Positions 1-15,300 of a stretch of DNA of 64,000 nt are shown here, one piece after another. Under the pieces are notes generated by a model. That model saw nothing but the letters and a program-made list of their open reading frames with translations. It was not told the origin of the DNA and did not search any database. The stretch comes from Ostreococcus lucimarinus CCE9901 (Eukaryota; Chlorophyta; Mamiellophyceae; Mamiellales; Bathycoccaceae). The stretch's first letter is position 1; the number at the start of each line of letters is the position of its first letter. The stretch is from assembly GCF_000092065.1 (NCBI RefSeq), contig NC_009356.1, positions 372,001 to 436,000 on the forward strand, written 5' to 3'. A program made the position numbers and the translations under genes.

Positions 1-340
1 GAGTTGCATACTCGGCGCTTGAAATTCCAACACCTACCCCCCAGCTGTTGTCCATGTCTTTCACGACTGATACACAATTATCCACCAACATCAGCACAAT
101 GCGATGTTGTGGATCGATGTAAAGAGCTTCCTGTCGACCAACATTGAAATAACTACAATCGAATCGATCAGGAGATTCGATAGTGACTCCGCATCGTACT
201 GACTTTCCTATTGTGTGGTCGACATCAGTAGACCATCTTGTTCCCATATGATTGTCAGAGTTTGGCAAGAGAGAGCTAAGAATAGGAATGCTGTGAATTG
301 AATCGTCGTTGCTCGCGGCTTCAAGCATGAGATTCGATTG
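1..340 (-). other. PKS module 9: N-terminal part of a ketosynthase
   Basis: After the module 8 ACP the frame continues with RFDCSYFNVGRQEALYIDPQ and GVGVGISSAEYA, the conserved first third of a KS. The active-site cysteine lies beyond the left edge. As in the other modules, the usual GMGCRFPG opening of the KS is not recognisable. Confidence 0.8.
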
Positions 341-3300
341 CAAACTCGGAACTGAATCCTGGTAAGACAACAATGTAGCGAGGTATGCTGAAATGTCTCG
401 AACGGTTGGATAGTTGAATACCAACGTCACTGGCAAATCCGAATTGAGGGCGCTTGAGATTTGATCACGAATGTCCACGGACACTATAGAATCTATACCC
501 ATTTCCACCAGCGATACGTCGTCTTGTACACGCATTCCCATTACGGATGAAACAATCGCACTCACACTTAGACGTATGTCCTCGAAACTTCTCATTGGCA
601 TTTTCACTGGGATGTCTTTGCCAGCGTCGCGCTCAACAAAGCCCCTTTCATTTTTAGAAAGATTCGTGTGCTCATGGAGTTTTCGAGCACGTGGACGTCT
701 TTGATGCGGTAGCTCCTTGAACTTGTTGACTAGAACGATCGATAGCCCTTTCGATGAGAGAATCTTATCCAGCATACAAAGTGCCGATTTTTCATCCACG
801 CTACCAACGCCTAAATCGTGGAGTCTTTGCAATACTGTGGGCGTCGACATACCGTCAGTACAATCCCAAGCACCCCATTGTATACTTTTCCACACATTAC
901 CACACTGTGTCTGGTTTTGTGCGAATGAATCAGTCATGGCATTAGCTGCAGCATAATTTGCTTGTCCGGTGGATTTTAGGACATGTGATGTCGATGAAAA
1001 GACCAACCATGCCCGTAAAGCAGTGAGACTGAAGGCGCATTGAAGTTTTTCAGCGGCTCGGTGCTTGGGCGCGCAGACAGTTCTAATCTTATTCGGATTT
1101 TGGTGTACACTCAAGCCATCATATAACAAACCCGAAGCATGTAGCACATACTCGCACGCAAGATTTGGTGCTGCAAAAGTTGCCGAAAAGTCAGCCCAAC
1201 TCGCGACATCAATTTTGTGCACAGATATCTCCATAAAGGGACATGAATGGTTGAGATCAAATCGTGCGCTCCGACCGCTTCTCGATGCACATATGAGCTC
1301 ACCCGTGCGTGGCTTGTTAGTGTATATGTGGCGAGCAATAATGGTGGAGAGTGCGCCTAGTCCTCCGCTCATCAAGATGCCGCCATCGAACTGCATCGTA
1401 TCAGTGGAGAATGTACTATCTAGTATTCTTGGGAGGTAACGCGAAGATATTGTCGCTTTTACGCGCTGCGCCTCAAGAAAGCGCACAGATACTACTTTGT
1501 GTGAAATTGTCGTTTGTTCCGTGCCCAAACTGTCGATGTATGAGCACTGCGGGATAGTATGGTCTCTACAACCCATATTTCTTGTAATGTCGTAAGACCC
1601 CATTGATTTGATGTAGTACGGAGTACTTATTTCTTCGCACGCAATCTTGCATACTGTCTCAACTGCAGAAGATATACACGGGGTATGTGTGGTACTTAGG
1701 CCCAATTCGGCAACCTGAACATGTGTCGCTACATTCTGTAAAGCACAAAAAGACGATGAAATCAGTTGCGTCGTGTTCACACCGCTTTCGAATTTGAGCG
1801 ATGCGCGCTGAATTGGATTGGTACAGAGTATAGTAGAGAAGTTTATAGCATCTTTTCTTCCCATGGTGTCCTTTCGATAAAGCGAGTTGGTATAGATAAC
1901 TTTTATTTTTGCTTGACGCTTAAGCTTAATATCTGCGTCGAACCTCGCTCGTCGAAAACTCGCGCATGAAAGGCTTACGGTGAAATTACGAGTCGCGTTC
2001 TGCATGCAATGGTCTGATTCACCGCAATTTTTCAATGAGATACGACAACTCAACATTGAATTGCCAGAACAGTTCGAAATTGTGGCCATTTTGACACCTA
2101 CTGGCAAAAGAAGCACGTTGGGTGTGTCCACGACGGACGTGCAAGCTCGTAGCTGTAAAGAGCAATCCATCACGTTCGGCTCGAAAGCGAACATTTGCTC
2201 AATGTGCATCCATCTAGGAATGCGGGCTGTTCGGCTATATACATATTTAGAAGCTGCGAAAGTGTTTTTGCTCTCTATCGAACAGCGCGTATGCGCTCGA
2301 TTAGGAACATCTGCGATGTGTGCACATGCATGCATGGTATGCTGAATGACTATTCGACTTTTGTAATCTTCAATCCGTAAATGAATTTTTCTGTGCCTTT
2401 GCTTACTTGATAGAGGAATGGGAGCACATGTTAGCTGATTTGCAGCCCCAGCAACACGACAAGTTGAAAAGAGACCAGCATGAGCGGAAAGAAATATCTC
2501 TAAAATCGCGGTGTTTGGCAAAATGCATGTGTCTTTGACAGTGTGATCCAGCAAGTAGTTCGAATGTAAATGTTTGAACTGTAGCTCAATTAATCCTTTT
2601 GCCGGAATATACTGTATTTGGGGGTGCGGAGTAAATATATCTACGTTCCATTGTACTTTCAAGTTCTTCAAGACAGACGTCACATTATGCGATTCAAATC
2701 CAAGTGTGAGTGCAATCATACAATTTGTCCCTTGGAACGCAAACGCACTCGTGGTGACAAATTTTGGACAATCTGCCAAAAACTCCATTTGGTGACACTG
2801 TCGGTTTATGACGATTGCTGCGTGAGTGCAAACTCGATCTTCTACCAATGGATTCATTACTCGAAGCGAGACATTTCCAGTGTTGGATGAAATCAAACTT
2901 TTTGCGACTTGAGATAGTGTCAACACCCCAGATGCGGGCTCGCCGTGCCCCACACGACATTTGACAGCTTCCAGTTGTACGGCATGAGAGTGTGACTCAA
3001 AGTGAACTAATCCACCTAAGTAGGCTCCGATTTCGATTGGATCGCCCAACGGTGTCCCCGTGCTGTGTAAGTACGAGCATTCTACATGCCCGGCGCGGGA
3101 TCCATGCAATAGTTCAACAAGCGCACGCTGCTGCGCTTGGCCATTTGGTGCCGTGAGCGCGGAAGAACGCCCGTCCTGATTGATAATTGAGTGCAAAATA
3201 CTACAGACATATCCAGAAGTTTTGGTCGGTAATTTCTGTTTAGCACCAGAGTGCAATAAACAAGCGTGCGAGGCTTCAGCGCGACTGTATCCATCAGCAC

Positions 3301-6300
3301 ATACATCAAGCGATTTACAACGCCCATCATCTGCGAGCATTCCAGTGACTGCAAATAAAGACATCGTTGATTGTAAAAGAATGACGTTCACACCGTAAAC
3401 AATTATGTGATTCCCTTCATCACGCAGATACCTACGCGCCACATCAACTGCAACGAGAGAGGACGAACACGCTGTATCTATCGCAATCGACACACCTCCC
3501 AGATTGTGATGAAATGAAACGCGTCCTGGTACAACTGAAAATGCAGCATCCGTGGCGAACCCCGTCTTTGAAATATCGAGGCCACAGTGATCCATGCTCG
3601 AAATTGCAACAAGTATACCTGAGAGGTTCGCATCATCGATCATATGAACGCACTTGAGAGTATCATTCAAAGCAAGGCGTTGCTGAACGTCTATTCGCCG
3701 GGATTCTGCTTGAGAAATCTGAAAGAGTTCGAAGTCAAAAAAGCTTGTTTGTGGAAATAAGAAAGATCCAAAGATCGACGATGTCTTCCATTTCGGACCA
3801 TCAACCAAAATGTCCCATTTAGCAAATGGCACGTGAGATATTAAGTCTGCCGCTTCATTTTGAACATCCGGATAAGATCCCGTAACATACGAAAGTATTA
3901 TCGTTTCTTTTGAGCTAATTTTCGATGTTTGAAGTGGCCCCATAGTGATCACGTTATCATGCATTTTGTCAAATATATAATGGGCGACATCGACATATGA
4001 TACGAAATCAAAAGCAAGAGTAAGAGGCAGTTTGATGTCGAATGATGCCGAAAGTATTTCGCTGAATTCGATCGCAGAAAATGAATCAAAATCCCATCGA
4101 ATTGATGCATCCATCACATCTTGACAATTCGTTACTGATTTTAAAATTTTGAGCACATCGGCTTCGATATGGTTTCTTGTCCGGAGAACCCTCGATGAAC
4201 TATTAATTTGATACGATGAGTTCTCTGCTTTTGAATATTTCCCTGGATTTGAAGTTAATTTCAAATTTCCTGAGCAGAAATAGACGCCGCACGTGGAGCT
4301 GTAGCCAATATTAAAGTGATTCATTCCTATATGACAGAGTAGTAACGTGCAATTTATGTCGATGTTTTGGACCAAAAGACGAACAGCATCAGTGGGGAGC
4401 AGCATACTGATGCCTGACTTGATGTAGCGACTTGAAACGACCTCATCAACCATCCCACCATTTGACCAAGCACCCCACTGGATGCTAATGATAGAAGAAC
4501 CAACATTTCTGCACATATTTGAAGACGAATCCATGAAAGCGTTTGCGGCTACGTAACCCAGCTGTCCTCGTGTTGCGAATAAGCAAGATATTGATGAACA
4601 GAGTGTTAGCCTTCGGAAATCCAAGCAGGCATATTTGTTATATAGTTCGCTCGTTATAGATATTTTGGGAGCCAAGACTTTTGAGCACGTGAAAAAATTT
4701 TGAAATTGTATTAATGCGTCGTGTAATACGCCTGCGCAGTGATACATGTGCAGATCGACGCAAGAGTTTGGCTCAATACCGTGTCGTGATACACGGATGA
4801 ATGCACTGTCCAAACTCCGATTTGTGTGGAGGAATCTGCCTGAGCGCCCGTGTAAGATCGCCATCACTTGAAACTTTGAGCAATACCATTGGAGGATATT
4901 CGACGCAATGTGACCAGTTCCACCTGTCAAGTACAGTGAGATTTGCTTTAATGGGCTGTCGAAGTCTCTTCGGATGAGTGATCCTGATACATGGTTTCGT
5001 ACTCCTTGTACGTTTTGTCGTGAAACTTCCGTGATACTCTTCAAGTAAGCATGTTTATTTTGAATAACCACAACAGAATTATTTACATTTGGTGATTCCC
5101 ACGGAACAATAACGTGTCTCACAGACGCTGAAGATGGATGTGAGACTGAATCAACAATTGATATCATACCTTCAGATAAAGCCACACGCATCATAGAACT
5201 CGCATCCAGCTGTTCCATTTCTCGAGTGGTGTGGACACTCACTTTCGTCGCTCGACGCAGAGCATGAGCTAATTGTAGGAAATCTGAAACACCCCTTACG
5301 TTTGTAAACGTACTGTGCTTTCTCAACTCGGATGCGATAATATTCGATCTCAAGCCATGCCCCAAGAGAAGCGGTTGAAACGCGATTATTGAGTATTTGA
5401 ATGCAGATGGTTTGGTATGGGACATTCCCGTGGGGTTTGAAAATTGATCCGTCCTCATCCGTCGAGATACAATATGGAACAAAATCGTACTGTACGCTTT
5501 ATTGGACGCAAAATGGTCACTTAATATATCGCTTCGGTCATTTAAGTTCAGTGATGGAAGTGTTGACACGATGGCTCTCGTACGAATCTCGGATTTTCTG
5601 TGAGTGTACGAAGTCACTCCGGACGGTAGGAAGAGATGGAGAGGCGGATCCTGTGATCTGATGGAGCCCACAAAGCCCAGTTGCAGACTACAATCTTCGT
5701 GTTTAGCGCGATTGTGTCCACAAAATACATCGGAGGTCGTCCTTCCTACCGATCCTACGCCTCCAAACGACTGATACAAGCTTGGGGCACCGTAGTCACT
5801 CAATCTCAGCATGCCAGAGATTTGCGCATAACACACGTGCAACCCTTTTGAAACCGTGTTGGATGTGGTAAAACTTGTACTCGTACCTGAGGAGAGGGTG
5901 CAGTATCCGCTTTCATCGAGTTTCAATGATAGATCTACATTGGGTTTGTCCAAGTAGAGTGACGTCGAAATAATTACGCTTTGCACAGCGTGACGTATTG
6001 GATGGTACAGCATGGTGTGCTGCTCAGGATGTCCGACCAAGAACATGACGCGATACAGAACTGTCGCTGGGCATATCGTTCTATTACGAACTCGGTGATG
6101 CTTGTATAAGACGCTATCAATTTTTAGGATAAAGGACTGCGAGGTCTTTCCGGTGGACATTGAGCAGGCCCATCTCAACGACGACGATAATTGCGATAAT
6201 TGACCATGTCTACCAGCGATCTGTAGAGTGGACCAGCGAACCGAATAGTGATGCGAGGCCAAAAGCCGTGATATTGTATGCGCATTTGTTCCTTGAAAAG

Positions 6301-9300
6301 CAAATGCACTCGTACCGAAATAACGTAACGATGAGTTCTCCACCAAAGATACATTCTCCCTCGGTAACGAAACCAAAGATCCACTGCTGTCAATATCACA
6401 CACGATATGCGTGTTCAATCGTCTTAGATGTAAAATTTGAGAGAATAAATGATTCGTTGACTCTTGAATTGTAAAGACAAGGTTGATCATACCTGAAGCT
6501 GCTTCAGCATGCCCCGCGATTGACTTGCTAGCATTAATATTCACGAGTTTTGCTGATTGAATTGCCTCAAGAATGGCATTTATTTCGATTGGGTCGCCGA
6601 GGGCAGTGCCGGTTCCATGCATAGAAATATTAAATGAGTTTGAACACTTGTGACAGCTTCGTAGTGCTTGACGCAATAGGCTGACTTGACTTGTACCATT
6701 CGGCGTCGTAAGCGCGCTCGATCGACCGTCTTGATTAATTTGCGTTGCGCAGACTTGCACTACTCGGGCCGGCGAGAAATCGCTTTTTGATAAATCTACC
6801 ACAGCCAGCAGGCAAGTATACTCAGATCGTACGTAGCCATCAGCAGAAATATCCAAAGTTTTACATCGACCTTCGAGCGACAACATACCGAGTCTGTAAA
6901 GCGCATCAGTCACATTTTCACATATGATATGATTCACTGCCGCAGGCAGGCCGAATGTACACTTTGTGAGGGCGAAGAAGGTCGAAACCAAGTGCAATGC
7001 CACGAGTGAAGACGAACAGGCGGTATCCACGGATACACACGGACCATGAATGTCGAAGAAGAATGCAATTCTGCCACTTGCTACACTATGGGCCTGACCC
7101 ATGACGGATTGATCATTCACAGAGAGCGATACATCGCCAAACTGTGAAATACCCAACGCCAAGCTAGTGTTTTTCGTCTTTTGGTACGATGAGGTCGACG
7201 ATAGCAGTTTCTGCGCATAAAACAGAAGATTCTGCTGCTGTGAGTCCATCGAAATGATTTCTTGCAGTGTTAGGCGAAAACATGATGAGTCGAAGCCACG
7301 AAGATCGTGATGATTACCAAAATTGTATGATAATCCGTCGTCGTGAAGTGTAGTGTTCAAATCTTTTGCAACATCAAATTTTGAAACCTGATGACACGAT
7401 ATAGCATCCGACGTTTGCAATATGTTCCCGCTTGTGGCAACTATACCAATCTCAATTGGCGAAATACTATGCGAAATACTTCGAACATCTTGATTTGGCG
7501 AAAATTGTACTTTCTCAGACGATATATCATCCGCTGAGTTATGCAGTGCTGAATTACTCTTAAGACGAAACACATCTACTGGTTTTCGACTCGGAGTAAC
7601 AGACTTACTACCGTCGTGTGCAATTATAAGCAAATCCAATGTGCGAAACCAGTCGTCGTCGGTCCATTCCGTTCTCCTGAAACACTCGTGCTGGTTTAGT
7701 AGACATTGAATCTCGCCCACAAACCCAGAGCGCAGCAGTGCAAGTTCACCATTATTGGTCACCGCTCTCATCACACACAGTGGGTGTTGGGTTCTTGTCG
7801 TATGCCATCGTAACTCGTGCGCCATCGATGTCGTATTATAGAAAATCTCACTGCCGTAAATTGTTGGAGATCGTGCGTTGTATGAATCGTACGTAGGATT
7901 ATCATAGCTCATTATCTGACAGCCAAATTTTGAGAAAAGACTTTTCAGCAAATATTGATATCTTTGTTTGCTCAAGTTTTCCACGACGAGTAGGCGAAGA
8001 CTCGAAGCATCAAAGCTAGATGAGAACTCGCTGCGCACCATGGACGCACCGATAGATTCCGGCGCTATAAGAATAGTTACGCGCTCTCTAGCGATTGAAC
8101 GATGAATTGTCCCAGAATCGGATTCATTTATGACAATTGAGCCTTTTGCATTTAAGACCGCAGTCGCCGTTGTGATGTTCAACAATCCCGCTTTATTTGC
8201 AAAGTGTAACGAAATATCAGTACAGTTAATGCTCAAACTCAGCTGCAAGTTTCTGATAAATGAATAGTGCATGTGAGTGCTGAAAAGTGTCAGTTTTGTA
8301 TGACCTGTAGCGTGCATGTGCACTACAAAGGGTGAAGTATCGACAGGCATAATACATGGATAATCTAATCCTTTCCCGGGGACTTTTTGAGAATATTGTA
8401 GTCTAATATTCGAGATGTTCTTTCCTAGTGCAGTGGGAGGCCTTGTGAAAACATACTTTCTCAAGAGCGTAGTAGAACCAAATATTACATGCGGTGAAAA
8501 CGACAAAACTTCTGCATCAGGAATGCTATCTGAGTCTCTGTGAACCAGCAGTACACCATCCAGCGAAGCAACGACGTAGTGGAGAAGAAGTCGAAGGTAA
8601 AAGTTTGACGTCACTGCATACACGCGCAGGCGAGAGTGTCTGACTTCCGGAATTAGGTTGAATATGTATTCGCGGTACGTGGTCATATGTTGGTCAATAT
8701 CCAAGTATATGCATACATTGCTCGAAGTAACATATAAAGGTTGGGAAATATAGATCGTCTTCACATTTGTGTTCGTCTGTGCGCTTTCATTCCGTGATTT
8801 TTGGATTGATTGCGACAGTCTAGCTCGCATTAGCCGAGAAGTGTGGGAATGTTGGAGAGAAGTACCTCTTTCCATACGTATGCTGCTTTTTAGAATGAGG
8901 CTCTTCAACAGAGTTTTCCCACTATGTAACTGCTCTTCACACGAAGACCGGCAGGTATGTTCAAGACAGGCAATCAAATTGTCGACTGTGCCTCTGCAAA
9001 ATTTGCTTTCGTCATACATCAGGGTGCCGCTAATGTCGGCATGAGAATCTTGAAGTCCCAACCAGAGCGAAAAAACGGCTTGTTGAAAATGCTCTACTCT
9101 GGACTCCATACATTTTGATCGACGCAGATTGCTGACAAAGCTGAAGCATGTCTCAAACATAGGATTGTTAGCATGAAAGTCACATCCATGTCGAGTGCAA
9201 AGCAAATGGATGATATCGTTGATGGGGACTAGAGGGCATTCACGAGCAGCGTTTATCATGTGGTGCACATTCGCGACAATATGTGAGAAATTGATGTTCA

Positions 9301-12300
9301 TGTCGACCACACATCGGCCTGGTACAACGGCAGCGTAACACCCTATGGTTGATTGTTGTGAAAGTGAACTTGCGCATCGTAAATCGAATGAGTTTCCGAG
9401 AGTGATTCTTGCCAGACGTGATGCCTGAACCTGGCGTTCAGTTATGGTGGCGATCACAATTAGCCAGCAAGAAAGCAAAATGGTGCAAGTAGTAGTACCT
9501 AAGATTCTTGCGGTAGACTTCAATAAACGCGTTGCGCTTGCACTGAGTTTGAAAGGAACTCCAGCGCCTCGCAAGATGTCTGGTGAATTTAGGTCAGTCA
9601 TGAAATCATGTCGCAGCTTTGAGGCATTGAAACTACTTCGCTTATTTTCTGTGAGAACGTTCTCCCAGTGTATCAACGCTTTATTTCTCAGTTGTGCACG
9701 ACGATCTTTTTGGTCTATCAGGTGATGAAACCAGGAGGTGTACGAATCGAACGTCCCAGGTCGATCGCATGTAAGTGTGTTTGATCTACACGCATGGGCG
9801 ATGATAGCTAAAGAGAGCGCGTCACCAGCAATGTGGTGCAAAACTACCAGCAATTTTGACTCGCCCAGGCGATACAAACGAAGTGGTGCGTCGTTGAAAA
9901 TATCGAATGGATATGACTTCGCTTCAGCTATGACGATCTCTGAACGTCGGTGAACCGAACCACAATTCTTTCTATCACACCTTAAGATTGGTATGGAAGA
10001 AATTGTCTCTCCTGATTTTATGGATACACTATCATTGGGGGAAAAACGCATTCGTAGAATTGGATGGTTTAGTAACATACAGTTGAAGACCTCAATTATA
10101 TCCTTCTCCATAGAGATGTCCACGATCATTGACATATTGTAAGCACAACTTGACGGATAGAGCTTGAAGTGCAGTACAAATATTTTTTGTTCTTGGCTTG
10201 ATACCAGGACGCTGTCGTCTTTTACGTTTGCATGAGCTTCACTTTGGGAGACTGCAGTCGCGACCTGATTCATTTCGAGTCGTTTTATCAATTCCTCCAT
10301 TGATAAACTTTCAGTCAACAAGCTGGCTGGTATGCGACATCCGAGTTGCTGTTGAAGCCTAGCAAAAAATTCAGTTATCCCTAAGGAATCCATCCCACTC
10401 TCTATGAGAGTTTTGTCTTTCATAAATGAGTGGAAACTAACATCGCGGTAGCATGCGGAGACGATTTCGTACAACGATAGTTGGGCACCGTTGTGATTGA
10501 ACTCAGATGGCACATCCGGTTTCTTATGGTTTGTTTTTCTTTTGCGCAAGTGTGACCTTGATACTGACTGGTGCTCTAAATAGTGGAACTTGGAACTAGA
10601 TGAATTTCGCGCTACCAGCACATCCCAATGGCCGACTTCATTGCGATACCTCTCCATGTAGAAAAGTTCAATGTGTAGGGTAATGCATTTCATCTCACGT
10701 GAACGATGATGTATAAGTGTCTTTGAGTCTTCAAATAGCTTGCTCGGTAGAGCGAGGCCGGATTTTGACAATGTGCGCCCATACAAACTCTGTGATGAAG
10801 GACGGAAACACAATCGCCGTGCTGATTGAGATTGTCTTGTGAAATGTGATGCACATCGAGTCAAACGTGCTTCGAATGCGAGCTGTCCGCAGGCTTCTGC
10901 ACTGTTGAAAGTTCCATCGTGCGTACTTAGAGAGACAGTCCAGACATCTCGTGCGCATGTTTTCGTGCGATGAATACACTTTGTGATCAGGAAACGATCG
11001 TCATTGCCCAGCATATTAAGGGTCTGAAGATAACTCTCGATGTGTGCGCCAATTCCATGCATGTGAGCGTGGATGCACAAAATTATCTTGCAAGTCCCTT
11101 TCAAGTGTAGAAAATGGCCACGCATGTTTATCATCGGACTTCCACTGTCTTCAGCTTGATTAAATTCTAGTCTATGCCATAAAAATTCCATATCAGTGGT
11201 TCCCAAATGTTTACACCATTCATCTGAAGCAGCCACGATGTGTGCGTTTGTTCCAGAGTATCCAAACGAGCTTATCGATTTTAAGGCTGGGTTTAACGCG
11301 CATCGGCCTCGATTGAATCTCAATACATTCACATACTCCTTTACACTATCAAGAACAATTGGATTCATGTTGCGCAAAGACAATAGAAATCTACTTAAGC
11401 GCATATCATAAAGTGTCATCACTAACCCATGGATTCCTGAAGACGCTTCGCTGTGCCCATGTAGCGTCTTACTTGCCTGGAAGACGACGGGAGAGCGACC
11501 CACACAGTATACTCGTTGAATTGCAGCTATCTCGATGGGATCACCGAGCTGCGTACCTGTGCCATGTAACTCAGACTCATCTACGCCATTTCCTTCGACA
11601 TTAATGCCTGAGTGCGATGCACAGGATTGAATTAGCTCAAATTGAGCGTTGCCGTTCGGTGCCACCAAGGAACTAGTCCTTCCATCTTGGTTTATTTTGC
11701 TTGCTTTGAAGTATCCTACGTTTTCACTGATATCGTTCGATGCAGCGTGATCCACGCGACGTTTTGCAAGAAGCAGGCCTGCATAATTTTCGGCCCGACC
11801 ATATCCGTCGGCTTCGACGTCCATCGCTTTACATCTGCCATCTGATGATAGCATTCCTGCTGCATTGCAGACTATTGAAGTTCTTGGATCAAATATTAAG
11901 TTGACCCCGAAGGCCAGTTGTTCACAATCTCGATAATGATCATCACAAACACATGAAAAGTGCACTGCAACTAACGATGAAGAACACGCGGTATCAATAG
12001 ATATAGATTGTCCAGTAAAGTTGAAAGTGAAAGAAATCCTGCCGGCAGCAACGTTTGACACATTCGTTGCACTTTCATATCCGTTTGCAAGTGTAGACTT
12101 ATCACGCAAGATTCTTGCGTAGTCCGACGACGTGATGCCGACAAATACTGACTTTGCACATCCATTGACGCAATACTTTTTGTCGAGCAACGATGCGGCA
12201 GTGCCAAGCAGAACGCGCTGCTGTGGATCGCAGAGACGAGCTTCCATGCGTGACATATCAAAGGTATTGGCATCAAAATGATATACTTGAGCAATGAATC

Positions 12301-15300
12301 CACCAAAACTTGGTGGAAGTGCACCGTCTAGGGTATCAAATTTGAATAAATCTATGATCCAACGCTTCTCCAAACCTTGAATCGCATCAAACAACGGAAT
12401 CTTGTGAGTTACTGTCGACTGGCTGTGAAAAGTCTTAGCGTAGACTCGCACGTCAATACTATGACGTTTATGTTGGGTAGTCAAAGAGCAGGAAGACCTT
12501 TGTATGGAAATTTGATTTTGATGCGATTCGGACAACATACATTGGTTTTGTTGCGACAAAAAACGAATTAAAGATCGGAGTGTCGGATGCTCAAATGCTA
12601 CTAACTTTGGCACATCAATATGAAGCTTCGATGAAAGTGCATCAGCAAGTTCCAAAGCAAAAGTTGAGTCCACGCCGTTGGTCATGACGCTCTCATCCAA
12701 AGAAAATGGTCCATTTCTACATCCCCGTAAATCCGTTAGAACGCGCTGCACCACTGAAGCTACATGTGATTGTACGACATCCACGTGCATAGCTTCCAAA
12801 TAGTTGTCGTCACTCACAATCTGAGTTGATGGGTGTTTTACCCTATCAAGGAGATCGTCAAGTAGATCCCATTGCTGTAGGCTATGTTCTGTTTGGTTCA
12901 GCAGTACTCTAAATTGTGAGTCATATTTCTGCATGTCCAACTTGACTACCAAAACACCAGGAAGCGCACGAGTCAAATGACATTTTGATATTATACTGCA
13001 AAGCTTATTGGGGCAAATCGAGGTCAGGCCCAAGATGGATGAGTCCCATGTTGCATTTAACGCCATACCAACACTCGCAAATGGCCCCAAGCGGATTGAG
13101 ATAATTTCGCTTCCAAAAGAATGAAACCAAAGTGATAGCTCATCAATGTATGCATTTGACGCTGCATACGATGCCGCTCTCCCAAGACCGAAAACAGCGC
13201 TGATTGACGACAGAAATATGTCTATTTGTCGTGAGTGGGACGGAAAAAGCCAAGGCGTATTGTCTTTTTTAGCTTGTACTGAAGTTGCGACTTTTGGTAC
13301 GAAGACTGCCATCATCTGTGCAGGTGTCAGGTGTTTCACTGGAGTCATCTGAAAGACTCCTGCGGAATGTATAACTGACAGTTTTTTATTTTGATCCTTG
13401 CAGAACCGGGATTTAATGGCTGCTAACTCATCTAAATTGCACACACAAGCTCTCGATATTGTCAGATAGTCATCTTCCGTGGAAAATGTTGGATCCACGT
13501 GAAGCACGCGACTTCGCCCTGTGCGGCCAACAATACAAACATTACAATGCGAATGGCGTTTCAAATTATTTATTAAGTGAGCGGTTATGCCATGAGTTCC
13601 ACCATATGTTAAAACATTATGCGAGCAAGTCCATGCGAACTCACGCTGTCGTCCTTCGCGGAGGGTTGAACGTAAACTTACTTGCGCTAATCGCTGTGTG
13701 AAAATTTTACCAGCCTCAACTCTCATCTTGCACGAACTACAACTCAAAAACGTAAACTTTTCAAATACTGGTTTCGGAGCTAAAGCAACTTGCACATGTG
13801 GATACTCCAAATGCAATGCCTGAATTAAGCTCTCCATGGTCCCGAACGTGCAGGCGGCTTCACTTGCAGGACGTGGCTGCGTGGCCAGGTTGAAACAGGT
13901 TGATGAGCATGATCTTGAGACAATGCTTATCAACGGTAAAAACGTGAACATTGATGCGTAAATTGATGCAAATGTGTACGATGAGTCTTCTACTCTTTGA
14001 TAGGGCACTATGTCACACAAGTCCAGGTTAAAGGCACGCTTTCCAATTCGCGAAGCTTTGAAACTACCAAAATTAATACAATCTGTGCCGTCAATTCGTT
14101 GATGTTTTGCGGCTCCATAAACCCAATTGGCCACGTACTGATGCGTCGGTAATTTAGCACGTCTTCGTATTTGTGATGCACTTTCTTCACACTCTATCAA
14201 GTTATTGGAAGATTGAATTCGAGATTTAGTACGTGTAATTTTCCTATTTGAAACTGTACGATGCGCGCACGTGGTATTCAACAATCTTGAGAACTGAACC
14301 ATGGCGCAAGATATACGCAAAAAATGATGCATACACGACTTTAACAGTTGCTCTTTGACTCCTGTATCGCTAAAAAGTGTGTGTTCCATTGCACGACATG
14401 TAGAAATTGAATTCCGGAAGAACTGACATACGCTGAGGAAGCGCCGGTCGCGTACCTGTGGAGTAACGGTCACGCAGCCTTTACCAGTGTTAACACCATT
14501 CGACCCTACAACTTTAAACACAGAAGTTCTTTCGCAGAGATGTACGACCAAATTATCCTTTACTGCATTATGAGTTGTCAGCACTACTTGTGAAAGCATC
14601 GTCAATCGTTCGTTTGTTGTTATACCAACTACGGAATGTACAGCAAAAAGTAGATCTGACATTCGTGCGATATCATTATCCATATTATTTCTTTGCTTGA
14701 ATGTTAGCCATTGTGACGAATCTAGGTAATAGGCTTTACACTCCACTGTCATGTAATCGTGCAGTAAGTACTTTTCGTCGAGAAGTAGTGGGTTGCCGTC
14801 CATAGGGCGCTTATACAGAGCGCTGTAAACGGTCGCCGATAATATCGCGTGAGCGTTTGTACCTTGAAATGCAAACGAGCTCGTTCCCGTCTTCGCATTT
14901 GCTTTATGCACATGCTGGCACGAAGCAGAAGCAGATCGCGGCACAGCAACGTTTGGCTCTTGAGAGGGATTTATTGACATTGCGTGCCACGCATGTACGT
15001 TGAGTAAGCGCATGTGCATTATGCCAGTGTGTCTTTGCATTTCTACGGCACGTGATGCACTTATGAGCCCCGCCACACCGGCAGCACATTCAGCGTGCCC
15101 CATGTTCGTTTTGATTGCATGCAATCGTAAAGTTTCTGCCTGACCCAAAACAGACATCGCGCCTCCTACTTCTATGGGGTCACCAAGTGGCGTCCCAGTT
15201 CCATGCATTTCAAGGGCCCGCACTTCTAATGGCCGAGTCGAAGCGTTTGCCAGGGCTGATTTGATGACTCTGGTCTGCGATGGTCCATTTGGCGCCGTCA

